NCBI GenBank assembly: GCA_964632165.1
Contig: CAZWCZ010000001.1
Coordinates: forward strand, 1-64,000
Direction: 5' to 3'
DNA: 64,000 nucleotides
Source of the DNA: SIG299 sp964632165
GTDB taxonomy: Bacteria; Bacillota; Clostridia; Lachnospirales; Lachnospiraceae
Both the position numbers and the translations under genes were made by a program. Positions 8,719-18,006 of the stretch are shown piece by piece. The first letter of the stretch is position 1; the number at the start of each line of letters is the position of its first letter. The notes below the pieces were generated by a model, which did no database searches, was not told where the DNA came from, and saw only the letters and a program-made list of their open reading frames with translations.

Positions 8719-9669
8719 CTATCTGCCAAGCAAAATTCCCTCTTCAACAGAAAATCCCCTCAGAAATTCTTCTGCTGTCATTTTTTTCTTGCCTTCCAGC
8801 TGAAGTTCTTTCACAAACAGTGCTCCGTCTCCGGCCCGAACGACAAACCCGTCTTTTTCAACCGACACAACCGTTCCCGGCTTTGCCTTTTTCTGATCTT
8901 TTGTAAGATCCGCTTCGGCTATAACCTCTGCCTTCCAAAGCTTGAGCATTTTATTTCCGAGACCGGTAAATGCCGACGGCCAGGGATTTAGTCCTCTGAT
9001 CAGGCGTTCCAATGTAAGTGCAGGCTTTGTAAAATCAAGATTTCCCATTGATTTGTCCAACATTTTTACATACGTAGCCTCTGCTTCTTCCTGACGGATC
9101 CTTGGAGCCCTGCCGGTTGCCAGAAGTCCGACCGCTTCCAGCAGGAGCGGTCCTCCGATCTCTGCCAGTTTGTCGTGCAGAGAACCTGCCGTTTCTTCTT
9201 TGTCCAGTACAACTTCCTTTGTCAGAATGATGTCACCGGTGTCCATTCCTTCTGCCATATGCATAATGGTAACTCCGGTCTTTTCCTCCCCGTTGATCAC
9301 TGCCCACTGGATCGGTGATGCCCCACGGTACTTTGGAAGAAGTGAGGTATGCACATTGATGCATCCGAACCTTGGAAGATCTAAAAGTTCTTTCGGCAAA
9401 ATCTTTCCATACGCTGCTACCAGGATAATATCCGGACGCAGCTGCTTCATTTGCTCCATGAAGTCTGCATCCCTTACTTTTTGCGGCTGCAATACAGGGA
9501 TCCCTTCCTTTACTGCCACTTCCTTGACTGGCGGAAATGCCATTTCATGGCCTCTTCCTTTCGGCTTATCCGGCTGTGTTACTACTGCAACAATTTCATG
9601 CTCTGATTTCAAAACACAGGAAAGTATGGTAGCTGCAATTTCCGGTGTTCCCATAAATACTGCTCTCAT
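8719..9669 (-). CDS. fmt: Methionyl-tRNA formyltransferase
   Basis: Fmt formylates initiator Met-tRNA using 10-formyltetrahydrofolate. The 316 residues are full length. Visible motifs are VFMGTPEIAA at the N-terminus, the catalytic region NVHTSLLPKYRGASPIQWA (Asn, His), GVTIMHMAEGMDTGDI with the catalytic Asp, and a C-terminal OB-like tRNA-binding domain from about residue 205. Its ATG shares bases with the def stop at 9669-9671, so the two are translationally coupled, as in most bacteria. Confidence 0.97.
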   Translation of the reverse strand: MRAVFMGTPEIAATILSCVLKSEHEIVAVVTQPDKPKGRGHEMAFPPVKEVAVKEGIPVLQPQKVRDADFMEQMKQLRPDIILVAAYGKILPKELLDLPRFGCINVHTSLLPKYRGASPIQWAVINGEEKTGVTIMHMAEGMDTGDIILTKEVVLDKEETAGSLHDKLAEIGGPLLLEAVGLLATGRAPRIRQEEAEATYVKMLDKSMGNLDFTKPALTLERLIRGLNPWPSAFTGLGNKMLKLWKAEVIAEADLTKDQKKAKPGTVVSVEKDGFVVRAGDGALFVKELQLEGKKKMTAEEFLRGFSVEEGILLGR

Positions 9670-10148
9670 TATTCTGCATTCCTCTCTGCATCATGGATTC
9701 CGTTTTCTGCTTTGGAAGAATATAAAATACCATGTAAGTGATCGATTTCATGGCAAAATGCCCTTGCCAGAAGTTCTGTTCCCTCATAGATGACTTCTTC
9801 CATGTTGATGTCCAATGCTCTTACCTTAACATAATTTGGTCTTGTCACTTCTCCGCTTTTTCCCGGCAGGCTCAAACAACCTTCTTCTCCTGTCTGTTCC
9901 CCCTCTGTTTCAATGATCTCCGGATTGATCAGGATGATCGGGTCATCCCCTTCTTCGGATACATCGATCACCACTACCTGTTTCAAAATACCGACCTGCG
10001 GTGCTGCAAGTCCGACTCCGCCTGCCTCATACATCGTATCAAGCATATCTTCGATCAGGATTGTAAGTTTACGGTTCATTTCCGTGATCGGTCTGCATTC
10101 TTTCGTAAGAACACTGTCTCCTACTGTTCTGATATTTCTGATTGCCAT
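9669..10148 (-). CDS. def: Peptide deformylase
   Basis: Def removes the N-formyl group from new proteins with a metal bound by one Cys and two His. All three family motifs are intact in 159 residues: GVGLAAPQVG, EEGCLSLPG with the metal-binding Cys, and CHEIDHLHG with both His and the catalytic Glu. It lies 18 bases after priA and overlaps the fmt start. Confidence 0.97.
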   Translation of the reverse strand: MAIRNIRTVGDSVLTKECRPITEMNRKLTILIEDMLDTMYEAGGVGLAAPQVGILKQVVVIDVSEEGDDPIILINPEIIETEGEQTGEEGCLSLPGKSGEVTRPNYVKVRALDINMEEVIYEGTELLARAFCHEIDHLHGILYSSKAENGIHDAERNAE

Positions 10149-10166
10149 TTTTTATCTCCTTATCTT

Positions 10167-12401
10167 TTAGTAACTGCCCATTGGATCAAAATCCATCTGC
10201 ACGATTACATTTTTCTCTGTTTCTTTGTATACATCCAGTAAAGATGCCAACTCTGTCAGTATATCATAATTATCTGCTTTTATATAGAGTATATTTCTAT
10301 ATAGATCATTAACTTTTGAAATGTTCGCTTTTGCAGGTCCGATCACGGCCACATAAGCTTCGTTATGTTTTCTGATAAACTCTTTTGCTCCTGCAGCCAT
10401 TTCCCCGATCAGCCGTTCTGTCGCATCTTCCGCTTTTCCGATGCAGAGTATCGCCAGAATGTGTGCTTTCGGCGGATACTTCATCAAACTGCGATATGAC
10501 ATTTCCTGTTGGTAAAATCCGATATAGTCTTCCTTTGCAGCAGTCTGTATACTGTAATGCTCCGGCTGATATGTCTGAATCACAACTTTTCCCGGGAGCT
10601 CTCCTCTGCCAGCTCTTCCTGCCGCCTGAGCAAGCAGCTGAAATGTCCGTTCGGAAGAACGGTAATCCGAAACATTTAACGAAAGATCTGCCGCAAGAAT
10701 TCCGACCAGTGTTACTTTCGGAAAATCATGTCCCTTAACGATCATCTGCGTACCGACCAGGATATCAGCTTCTTCGTTGGCAAAAGCAGAAAGTATCTTT
10801 TCATAGCTTTCCTTTTCTTTTGTCGTATCTGCATCCATCCGAAGTACTCTTGCCTGCGGAAACTGCCGTTTTACTGCTTCTTCCACTTTCTGTGTCCCGG
10901 TTCCGAATGCTGCTATATACGGAGAGCCGCACGACGGACATTCTTTCGGAAGCGAAATCTGATACCCGCAATAATGGCAATGTACCGTTTTATCCGAATG
11001 CAAGGTCAGCGAAACGGAACAATGAGGACACATGATTGGTTTTCCACAGCTTCTGCAGGAAACCGAACCGGAATATCCTCTCCTGTTAAGAAAAAGAATG
11101 GTCTGCTCTTTTCTCTCCAGCCGTTCTTCTATTTCTTTTCCCAATGTGCGGCTGAACATGGAACGATTCTTTGCTTTTAATTCTTCCTTCAGATCAACAA
11201 TTTCTACAAACGGAAGCAATGCATTTTGAGCCCTTTCTGTCAGTCTCAAAAGAGTATATTCTCCGTTTAATGCTTTCTGATACGATTCGAGTGATGGCGT
11301 TGCCGATCCGAGGATCACGCTGGAATTTGTCATTTTCGCCAGTTCTACAGCTGTCTCCCTTGCATGATATTTGGGAGTGCTTTCACTTTTATACGACATT
11401 TCATGTTCTTCATCCATAACAATCGCACCAAGATTCTGAAACGGTGTAAACAGTGCAGATCTCGGTCCAATCATAATATCAATGTCCCCGTTTTTCGCTC
11501 TTCGGTATTGATCATACCGTTCCCCTGCCGACAAACGTGAATGCAGGAACGCAACCCTGCTACCAAAGCGCTCCGAAAACCTTTTTACCGTCTGATACGT
11601 CAGGGCAATTTCCGGGATCAGTACGATAACCTGCTTCCCCATCTGCACGATTTCTTCAATAACATTCAGATACACTTCCGTCTTTCCGCTTCCGGTCACT
11701 CCATGTATCAGATACGTTCCTCGTTTTCCTGCACGATAATCGTTGCATATCTTCGTTGCTGCCTCCCTCTGCTGCCGGTTCAAAGAGATTCTTTTCTTTT
11801 GTTCTCCATGATTTTTGACTTCTGTCTTTCTGTATTCTTCCTCGGCAATTGTAAAGATTATTCCCTGCTGTTCCATCCCCCGCAGGCATGTGGAAGAAAT
11901 ATTTAATTTTCCGAGAACGATCTCCCTTGGTATCGGCTGATATTGGATCAGTTCCTTTAACAGTCTGGCTTTTGCAACATATCTTTTTCCCGCATATTCT
12001 TTTAACAGAACTTCTGCCCGTTCCTTTTCGATCGCCAATGCTATTTTCTTATGCTCCACCGGACGAACGCTTTTCTTGACCGGTAATACAGTGCGGAGGG
12101 AATCATTCATGGTTCCGCCAAAATTTTCCTTCATCCAGGCAGCCAGTGTGATCATTCTTGACTCAATGGCAACTCCGCCCTGCATCACATCTGTAATTTC
12201 CTTTATCCTGTTTTCTTCTATTTTCGGACGATCAGATAATCCGACTACATATCCTTGCAGCCTGCGGTTGCCGTTTCCGAACGTAATGACTACCGGTGTT
12301 CCTATCTTCACCTTTTCCCTTAAACTGTCCGGAATCCGATACTGATACGTTTTATCCAGATTTTCATGAGAAATATCCACGATTATGTCTGCATACCGCA
12401 T
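10167..12401 (-). CDS. priA: Primosomal replication restart helicase PriA
   Basis: PriA reloads the replisome at stalled forks; it is a 3'-5' superfamily 2 helicase. The 744-residue protein has an N-terminal DNA 3'-end-binding region (about 1-105), Walker A GVTGSGKTEVYL, a DEEH box (VMDEEHEMSYKS), eight zinc-binding cysteines in four CxxC pairs inserted in the second helicase lobe, and motif VI QAAGRAGRG. It lies 20 bases after murF and 18 before def, so the cell-wall and translation genes may share a transcript. Confidence 0.97.
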   Translation of the reverse strand: MRYADIIVDISHENLDKTYQYRIPDSLREKVKIGTPVVITFGNGNRRLQGYVVGLSDRPKIEENRIKEITDVMQGGVAIESRMITLAAWMKENFGGTMNDSLRTVLPVKKSVRPVEHKKIALAIEKERAEVLLKEYAGKRYVAKARLLKELIQYQPIPREIVLGKLNISSTCLRGMEQQGIIFTIAEEEYRKTEVKNHGEQKKRISLNRQQREAATKICNDYRAGKRGTYLIHGVTGSGKTEVYLNVIEEIVQMGKQVIVLIPEIALTYQTVKRFSERFGSRVAFLHSRLSAGERYDQYRRAKNGDIDIMIGPRSALFTPFQNLGAIVMDEEHEMSYKSESTPKYHARETAVELAKMTNSSVILGSATPSLESYQKALNGEYTLLRLTERAQNALLPFVEIVDLKEELKAKNRSMFSRTLGKEIEERLERKEQTILFLNRRGYSGSVSCRSCGKPIMCPHCSVSLTLHSDKTVHCHYCGYQISLPKECPSCGSPYIAAFGTGTQKVEEAVKRQFPQARVLRMDADTTKEKESYEKILSAFANEEADILVGTQMIVKGHDFPKVTLVGILAADLSLNVSDYRSSERTFQLLAQAAGRAGRGELPGKVVIQTYQPEHYSIQTAAKEDYIGFYQQEMSYRSLMKYPPKAHILAILCIGKAEDATERLIGEMAAGAKEFIRKHNEAYVAVIGPAKANISKVNDLYRNILYIKADNYDILTELASLLDVYKETEKNVIVQMDFDPMGSY

Positions 12402-12421
12402 TCTGTCACCACCTTTGTTTC

Positions 12422-13879
12422 CTATGCAAAAGCATTTACGATCTCATCTGTCTTCATTCCCCGAGATCCCTTTACCAATACTACATCTCCCGATTTCAGT
12501 TCCGTTTCTAAAAATGCCTCAGCCTCTGCATTTGTTTGGAATGTAAAACTTCGGATTCCTGATTTTGCAGCCTCTGCTGCGATATATGCTGCATTTGTTC
12601 CGACAGTAATCACAAGATCTGTCTTTTTTTCGTCTTTTTCACATTCTGCAAGATATACTCCTACTTCCCGATGCAGTTCTTCTGCCTGCACTCCAAGTTC
12701 CAATATATCTGCAAGTACCACGATCCTTCTCGTTCCCTCCAAAGAAAGTAATACCCGGATGCTGCTTTTCATGGAATCCGGACTTGCATTATAGCTATCA
12801 TCGATCCAGGTGATTCCGTCTTTTTGCCGTATCTGTCCTCTCATTGCGATCGGCTCATATGCTTCCAGACCTTTTGCTGCACACAATGCAGAAATTCCAT
12901 ATCTTTCCGCTGTCGCGATTGCCGCAAGGGCATTCAGCACATTGTGCTCTCCGTGCACCTTCAGTTTTACCGGAACCGTCTCCGTCTCTCCCCTCTTTTT
13001 AAGCAGAAAAGAAATCCCGTCTGCATGTTCCGTGATTTCTTCTGCCACATAATCAAACTCCTTACCGATGCCATACGTTACTGCCCTTGTTCCTGACAGC
13101 ACTTCTTTTGTTTCTTTGCTGCAGTCTATCGTAATCTTATTGTTTGTTATTTGTGTGGCTGTTTCCTGAAGCAATATGTCATTTCCGTTAAGAATCAGGC
13201 TCGAATCTGCAACAAACCTGTTAACGATCGCCAGTTTTTCTTTTCTTATATTTTCTCTGCTTCCAAACTGGGCGATATGCGACACACCTATATTTGTCAT
13301 GACTGCACACTCCGGTCTTGCGATCCATGCAAGTTTTTCCATTTCTCCCGGCTCACTCATTCCCATTTCAATTACCGCAATGTCATAAGATTCCTCCATG
13401 CAAAGCATCATTAACGATAAACCGATCTGACTGTTTCTGTTCCCGATTGTTTTCAAAACATGTTTTTCTGTTTCTAATGCAGCGGCGATCATCTCTTTTG
13501 TTGTCGTTTTTCCTACACTTCCGGTAATTCCAATGACCGGAATCGTAAATCTGCTGCGATACCACTGTGCCAGATTCTGCAATGCCGCAACCGTATCTTC
13601 CACTGCAAGTACTGCAACATTTTTCTCTTTACAAATTCTCAGGATTTCTTCCCGGTATGCACTGTCCGCTTTCATAAAAATGGCTTTTGCTCCATTTTCT
13701 ATCGCCCCCGCCACATACTTATGCCCGTCTGTTTTTTCACCGACAATAGGGACAAACAGAGAATTCTGTACTTTTTCCCTGGAATCGATCGTAACTGCTT
13801 CTATTTCTGTCTGCACTCCTTTTATCAAAAGATGTGCGCCTGCTGCCTGTCTTACCTGCTCTATCTGGATTCTGTTCAT
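12422..13879 (-). CDS. murF: UDP-MurNAc-tripeptide--D-alanyl-D-alanine ligase
   Basis: MurF adds D-Ala-D-Ala to UDP-MurNAc-tripeptide, the last cytoplasmic step of peptidoglycan monomer synthesis. The 485 residues have the Mur ligase architecture: an N-terminal UDP-binding domain, a central ATPase domain with GITGSVGKTTTKEM, and a C-terminal Rossmann-like domain with DDSYNASPDSM. Its ATG overlaps the murE stop by four bases (ATGA). Confidence 0.96.
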   Translation of the reverse strand: MNRIQIEQVRQAAGAHLLIKGVQTEIEAVTIDSREKVQNSLFVPIVGEKTDGHKYVAGAIENGAKAIFMKADSAYREEILRICKEKNVAVLAVEDTVAALQNLAQWYRSRFTIPVIGITGSVGKTTTKEMIAAALETEKHVLKTIGNRNSQIGLSLMMLCMEESYDIAVIEMGMSEPGEMEKLAWIARPECAVMTNIGVSHIAQFGSRENIRKEKLAIVNRFVADSSLILNGNDILLQETATQITNNKITIDCSKETKEVLSGTRAVTYGIGKEFDYVAEEITEHADGISFLLKKRGETETVPVKLKVHGEHNVLNALAAIATAERYGISALCAAKGLEAYEPIAMRGQIRQKDGITWIDDSYNASPDSMKSSIRVLLSLEGTRRIVVLADILELGVQAEELHREVGVYLAECEKDEKKTDLVITVGTNAAYIAAEAAKSGIRSFTFQTNAEAEAFLETELKSGDVVLVKGSRGMKTDEIVNAFA

Positions 13880-15360
13880 AACGCTTTTCTCTCTTCCTCT
13901 GACATTTCTTCTATGACTTCACGGATGATCACACGTTCATCCATCGGATATTTTGTCGTTCCGATGATCTGATAGTCTTCATGTCCTTTTCCTGCAAGCA
14001 CGATCACATCGCCTTCCTGTGCATGAAGGATTGCATAACGGATCGCTTCTTTTCTGTCAGCGATCATAACATAGTTACCATTTTTCTTCTTTACCCCGGT
14101 CAGAATGTCATTTAAGATTGCTTCCGGAGATTCTGTCCGCGGATTATCACTTGTAATGATCGTCATATCCGCATACTCCGACGAAATTTCACCCATGTCA
14201 AACCGACGGTCTCTGGCACGGTCACCTCCACACCCAAACAGGCAGACCAGACGTTTTGGCCGATATTCCAATAAGGTTGTCAAAAGACTCTTCAGGCTCA
14301 CGGCGTTGTGTGCATAGTCTATCATCAGCGTAAAATGTTTGGAAACCGGAACCATTTCCACCCTTCCCTTTACCTTGACGGAACGCAGTGCTTTCAGCAG
14401 CACCTCCTGCGAAATATCAAAATGACGGCAGACGGCAAGTGCCGTCAGGGAATTGTATACGGAAAACATTCCCGGGATCCCTACTGTAACCTCTGCTTCC
14501 AGGACACCTTTCGTCTGATAAGAAACAAGCAGCTGCCCATCTGTTTTATGCAGGTCAATATTGGCTGCCTGCAGATCAGCCCCTTCCTTCCGTCCGTATG
14601 TTTCCACTTTGCAGGTATGCCCTTCAAGGATCCTCTCCGCATTTTCATCATCGCAATTAATGATCCCCACTTTACATTGCCGGAACAGCATGCTCTTGCA
14701 CTGAAGATAATCTTCAAAATCCTTATGTTCATTTGCCCCGATATGATCCGGCGACAGATTTGTAAAAATACCGTAATCAAACGTAAAGCCGCCGACTCTG
14801 TGGAGCATCAGCCCCTGGGACGAAACTTCCATTACAACGCATCGGCATCCGGCATCTGCCATTTTGCGGAAATATTCCTGCACAGTATAAGATTCCGGCG
14901 TTGTATGATTCGCCGGAATATGTTCTTCCCCGATGATCGCTTCGATCGTTCCGATCAATCCGGTCTTATATCCTGCAAGTTCTAATGTATTCTGAATCAT
15001 GTATGCCGTTGTTGTTTTCCCTTTTGTTCCGGTGATCCCGATAGTGATCAGTTCCTCTGCCGGATGTCCGAAGTAAGCTGCCGACATGTATGCCAAAGCT
15101 TCTCTTGTGTTATCGCATACGATCAGGCAGATTCCTTCCGGCACATCCACTTCACGTTCTGCAATAATTACATTGGCTCCCTGTCTGACTGCTTCCGGCA
15201 CAAAATCATGTCCGTCATAAACAGCACCGCTGATACATACAAATGCGGTACCGCTCCCCACAGGTCTCCTTGTATCATATACCAGTTCTGTTACTTCTGC
15301 GTCCTGAGAGCCGCAGACCACCCGATAGGTTACCTCTTCCAATAAATGTTTTACTTTCAT
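13876..15360 (-). CDS. murE: UDP-MurNAc-L-alanyl-D-glutamate--2,6-diaminopimelate ligase
   Basis: MurE adds the third stem-peptide residue. The 494-residue protein has the P-loop GITGTKGKTTTAYM, YAHNAVSLKSLL, and DNPR within TSDNPRTESPE. DNPR is the signature of the meso-diaminopimelate-adding enzymes rather than the L-lysine type, so the wall is probably A1gamma with mDAP. It is the first gene of the cluster after a 91-base gap downstream of glgA, with GAGGTG upstream of the ATG. I found no convincing sigma-A promoter in that gap. Confidence 0.95.
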   Translation of the reverse strand: MKVKHLLEEVTYRVVCGSQDAEVTELVYDTRRPVGSGTAFVCISGAVYDGHDFVPEAVRQGANVIIAEREVDVPEGICLIVCDNTREALAYMSAAYFGHPAEELITIGITGTKGKTTTAYMIQNTLELAGYKTGLIGTIEAIIGEEHIPANHTTPESYTVQEYFRKMADAGCRCVVMEVSSQGLMLHRVGGFTFDYGIFTNLSPDHIGANEHKDFEDYLQCKSMLFRQCKVGIINCDDENAERILEGHTCKVETYGRKEGADLQAANIDLHKTDGQLLVSYQTKGVLEAEVTVGIPGMFSVYNSLTALAVCRHFDISQEVLLKALRSVKVKGRVEMVPVSKHFTLMIDYAHNAVSLKSLLTTLLEYRPKRLVCLFGCGGDRARDRRFDMGEISSEYADMTIITSDNPRTESPEAILNDILTGVKKKNGNYVMIADRKEAIRYAILHAQEGDVIVLAGKGHEDYQIIGTTKYPMDERVIIREVIEEMSEEERKAL

Positions 15361-15407
15361 AGTTTGTCACCTCTTTCTCCGGACTCTTTTTCTTTTTACG
15401 CAAAGCA

Positions 15408-15430
15408 GGGGATGCAGATCCGGCATCCCC
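15408..15430 (-). terminator. Hairpin after glgA, possible weak terminator
   Basis: A perfect 8-bp GC-rich stem (GGGGATGC with GCATCCCC, loop of seven) lies in the glgA-murE gap. Read in the gene direction it is followed only by a weak T-rich stretch (TGCTTTGCG). Read on the plus strand it is followed by TTTTT. It could be a partial terminator or attenuator, or a transcript-end stabiliser for glgA. Confidence 0.5.
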
Positions 15431-15451
15431 TTTTTGAACTTGTTTTTCTTA

Positions 15452-16897
15452 TTACCAGCCTAATACCCGGTCATACAACGCTTCATATTTCTTTGCGGAA
15501 CCCGACCATGAGAAATCTTTTGCCATGGTACGATCCACAATTTTATTCCATTCTCTCTTTTTGTCATAATATACATGTTTTGCATACCGGACAGTATCTA
15601 ACATTTCATGTGCGTTATAATTTCGGAAGCTGAAACCGGTTCCGGTGCTTTCATATTCATTATATGGCTCTACGGTATCTTTTAACCCACCGGTTTCTCT
15701 TACGATCGGCACTGTGCCGTATCTCATGCTCATCAGCTGGCTTAAGCCGCACGGTTCAAACAGTGACGGCATCAGAAAAGCATCACATGACGCATAAATA
15801 CGGTGTGCTCTTTCATTGTTATAATAAATGCTTGCAGAAACTCTGTCCTTGTATTTCCACTCATAATGACGGAACAGGTTCTCATACTTCGGATCTCCGG
15901 TGCCAAGGATAATGAACTGCATGTCTTCTGCACAAAGCTCTTCCATGACACATTCCACCAGATCAAGTCCTTTCTGATCCGTCAGTCTGGATACCAGTCC
16001 GACCGTAAATTTCTTTTCATTTACTTCCAGACCAAGTTCCTTTTGAAGTTCCTTTTTGTTTTTTGATTTTACCTTACGGAAATTTTCAGCCGAAAACGGA
16101 TAACGGATATATGCGTCCGTCATCGGATCATACTCTTTATAATCAATTCCGTTGACAATGCCGGAAAGGCAATTGGAACGTGCCCGCATCAGTCCATCCA
16201 GACCTTCACCGTAAAACGGTGTCTGGATTTCCTCGGCATACGTTTCACTCACTGTTGTCACATGATCTGCATAAACAATACCGCCTTTTAAATAATTGGC
16301 ATCTCCATACGCTTCTAATTTGTCCGGGGCAAAATAGTAATCTGACAGTCCTGTAATATCCTTTACTGTCTTTTTATCCCAGACTCCCTGGAATTTCAGA
16401 TTATGTATGGTCATGATACTCTTGATACCGCGATAAAACTCACCCTGTGCAAAAGTATCCTTTAAATATACCGGGATCAATCCTGTCTGCCAGTCATTGC
16501 AATGGATCAGATCCGGGCGGAAGTCGATCTGCGGCAATGCAGAAAGAACAGCGCGGCAAAAGAATGCAAACTTTTCTATATCTTCATAAATATTACCATA
16601 CGGACGATCACCGTTAAAATAATATTCATTGTCGATCAGATAAAATGTCACACCGTCCCGGACGGTTTCCAGCACCCCTACATACTGTCTTCTCCAATTT
16701 AAATCCATATAAAAATGTGTTTTATACTTAAACTCCTGCTTAAACTTTTCCGGAATCGCACGATAATTCGGAAGAATCACTCGGATGTCATACTTTTCTT
16801 TATCGATATACTTTGGAAGTTCTCCTGCAACATCAGCAAGACCTCCTGTCTTAATAAAAGGAACGCATTCTGACGAAACAAATAAGATTTTTTTCAT
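15452..16897 (-). CDS. glgA: Glycogen synthase (ADP-glucose type)
   Basis: GlgA is a GT5 glucosyltransferase that extends alpha-1,4-glucan from ADP-glucose. It is full length at 481 residues. The N-terminal KTGGLADV motif binds ADP-glucose, HNLKFQG and the catalytic-lobe signature PCGLSQLMSMRYGTVPIVRETGGL are typical. No other glycogen gene (glgC, glgD, glgP) is adjacent, so this is an isolated copy. The ATG follows GGAGGAG. An extended -10 promoter appears to overlap the upstream spo0A terminator. Confidence 0.95.
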   Translation of the reverse strand: MKKILFVSSECVPFIKTGGLADVAGELPKYIDKEKYDIRVILPNYRAIPEKFKQEFKYKTHFYMDLNWRRQYVGVLETVRDGVTFYLIDNEYYFNGDRPYGNIYEDIEKFAFFCRAVLSALPQIDFRPDLIHCNDWQTGLIPVYLKDTFAQGEFYRGIKSIMTIHNLKFQGVWDKKTVKDITGLSDYYFAPDKLEAYGDANYLKGGIVYADHVTTVSETYAEEIQTPFYGEGLDGLMRARSNCLSGIVNGIDYKEYDPMTDAYIRYPFSAENFRKVKSKNKKELQKELGLEVNEKKFTVGLVSRLTDQKGLDLVECVMEELCAEDMQFIILGTGDPKYENLFRHYEWKYKDRVSASIYYNNERAHRIYASCDAFLMPSLFEPCGLSQLMSMRYGTVPIVRETGGLKDTVEPYNEYESTGTGFSFRNYNAHEMLDTVRYAKHVYYDKKREWNKIVDRTMAKDFSWSGSAKKYEALYDRVLGW

Positions 16898-16916
16898 AAC
16901 TCCTCCTGCTCATAAT

Positions 16917-16949
16917 AAAAAATGTACGCAAAAACCCTGCGTACATTTT
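16917..16949 (-). terminator. Rho-independent terminator between spo0A and glgA
   Basis: A 12-bp perfect stem (left arm 16919-16930, right arm 16938-16949) with a seven-base loop is followed in the minus direction by TTTTTTATTA. It would end spo0A transcription. It sits only about 20 bases before the glgA start codon, so it also lies in the glgA leader. Confidence 0.8.
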
Positions 16950-16973
16950 ACCACATATTTTCAATTCTGAAAA
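16945..16973 (-). promoter_or_regulatory. Putative glgA promoter (extended -10)
   Basis: Minus-strand TTTTCA (16968-16973), a 17-base spacer and TAAAAT (16945-16950), preceded by TG to give TGGTAAAAT, make a plausible extended -10 sigma-A promoter. Its start point would fall inside the terminator hairpin, so initiating transcripts would carry only part of the stem. The -35 is weak. Confidence 0.4.
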
Positions 16974-16983
16974 GCCCGCTTTT

Positions 16984-17043
16984 TTGACAGCGTTTCGTCA
17001 CGTTTCATCATATTTCATGATCCTCTGTCCAAAACGCTGTCAA
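16984..17043 (-). repeat. Nested inverted repeat after spo0A stop
   Basis: A perfect 12-bp inverted repeat (TTGACAGCGTTT at 16984-16995, its complement at 17032-17043) encloses 36 bases. The enclosed bases contain a smaller hairpin: ATCAT at 17007-17011 and ATGAT at 17017-17021. It begins about a dozen bases after the spo0A stop and precedes the intrinsic terminator. It has no T-tract of its own. Confidence 0.7.
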
Positions 17044-17054
17044 CACTCTGCAGG

Positions 17055-17849
17055 TTACAGTTGCAGCTTATATTCCAATCTGATCTTATCTGCGATCAAG
17101 GCTACAAATTCAGAATTGGTCGGTTTTCCCTTTCCGTTATTTACGGTATAACCAAACAATTCATCTATTGTGTCCATCTTTCCCCTGCTCCATGCCACTT
17201 CAATGGCATGCCTGATCGCACGTTCAACACGGCTCGGCGTTGTTTTGTGATGTTTTGCGATCGTCGGATACAGCTGTTTTGTAATGGAATTTAACATTTC
17301 TGTATCATTGACCGACATTATGATTGCATCACGTAAGTACTGATATCCTTTGATATGTGCCGGAACCCCGATTTCATGGATGACATTCGTAACATCCGAT
17401 TCCAGATTTCTCTCCAAAAATACATTTCCGCTTTTTGATGCTGCCATAGCATCAGTACGCCTTCCTAAACAAACTCCTCGAAGCTGTTTGATTCTTGAGA
17501 TTACCAGCTGATAGTCAAACGGTTTCAACATATAATAACTGGCGCCCAGTGCAAATGCACTTTCTGTTACAACTTCCTGTCCAATTCCGGTAATTATGAT
17601 AAATGCCGGAATTTTCTTTAAAGTCGTATCTTTTCTGACTTGTTCCATCACACCAAGCCCGTCCAATTTCGGCATGATCAGATCTAACAAAACTACATCC
17701 GGTTCTTTTTCTCTTATCTGTGTCAAAGTATCTAATCCATCTTCTGCTTTTCCAACAACTTCTATCTCTTTGTCCTTCTTTATAGTTTCTTCCATCAAAC
17801 CCGCTGATCTGACATTATCATCCGCAATTAGTACAGTTATCTTTCCCAT
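17055..17849 (-). CDS. spo0A: Sporulation master regulator Spo0A
   Basis: Spo0A is the response regulator that starts endospore formation and other stationary-phase programmes. The receiver domain (1-120) has acidic residues D10/D11, the phosphoacceptor Asp56 in LLDLIMP, and the conserved Lys in LKPFD. The C-terminal DNA-binding domain (about 150-264) contains IGVPAHIKGYQYLR, the recognition region TPSRVERAIRHAIEVAW and FGYTVNNGKGKPTNSEF, all typical. At 264 residues it is full length. Unlike many clostridia it is not next to spoIVB; it has its own promoter and stands between a radical SAM gene and glgA. Confidence 0.97.
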   Translation of the reverse strand: MGKITVLIADDNVRSAGLMEETIKKDKEIEVVGKAEDGLDTLTQIREKEPDVVLLDLIMPKLDGLGVMEQVRKDTTLKKIPAFIIITGIGQEVVTESAFALGASYYMLKPFDYQLVISRIKQLRGVCLGRRTDAMAASKSGNVFLERNLESDVTNVIHEIGVPAHIKGYQYLRDAIIMSVNDTEMLNSITKQLYPTIAKHHKTTPSRVERAIRHAIEVAWSRGKMDTIDELFGYTVNNGKGKPTNSEFVALIADKIRLEYKLQL

Positions 17850-17887
17850 AGAATCTCCTTCTCTAAATGGAATTTATTTACATATTA

Positions 17888-17915
17888 ATTATATATCATT
17901 TCTATCAAATTTCAA
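17888..17915 (-). promoter_or_regulatory. Sigma-A-type promoter of spo0A
   Basis: Minus-strand TTGAAA (17910-17915), a 16-base spacer and TATAAT (17888-17893) lie about 40 bases upstream of the spo0A ATG. A good GAAGGAG ribosome-binding site follows. The predicted start is near 17881. Confidence 0.7.
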
Positions 17916-17952
17916 CCCTTTTTTTGGTTATTTTTGTAATTTCTCCAGCAGG

Positions 17953-17996
17953 CAAAAAAAAGGAAGAAAAAGCGTTGTTTTCCACCTTTTCTCCCT
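17953..17996 (-). terminator. Terminator of the regulator-kinase-ung-radical SAM unit
   Basis: On the minus strand AGGGAGAAAAG pairs imperfectly (including G-U pairs) with CTTTTTCTTCCT and is followed by eight T residues. It lies 11 bases after the radical SAM stop codon. Confidence 0.65.
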
Positions 17997-18006
17997 GTTC
18001 TCTTTC

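Noticed and set aside
14308..14985. 225-codon plus-strand frame opposite murE
   Set aside because: Antisense to a complete MurE; no start signal and no family resemblance.
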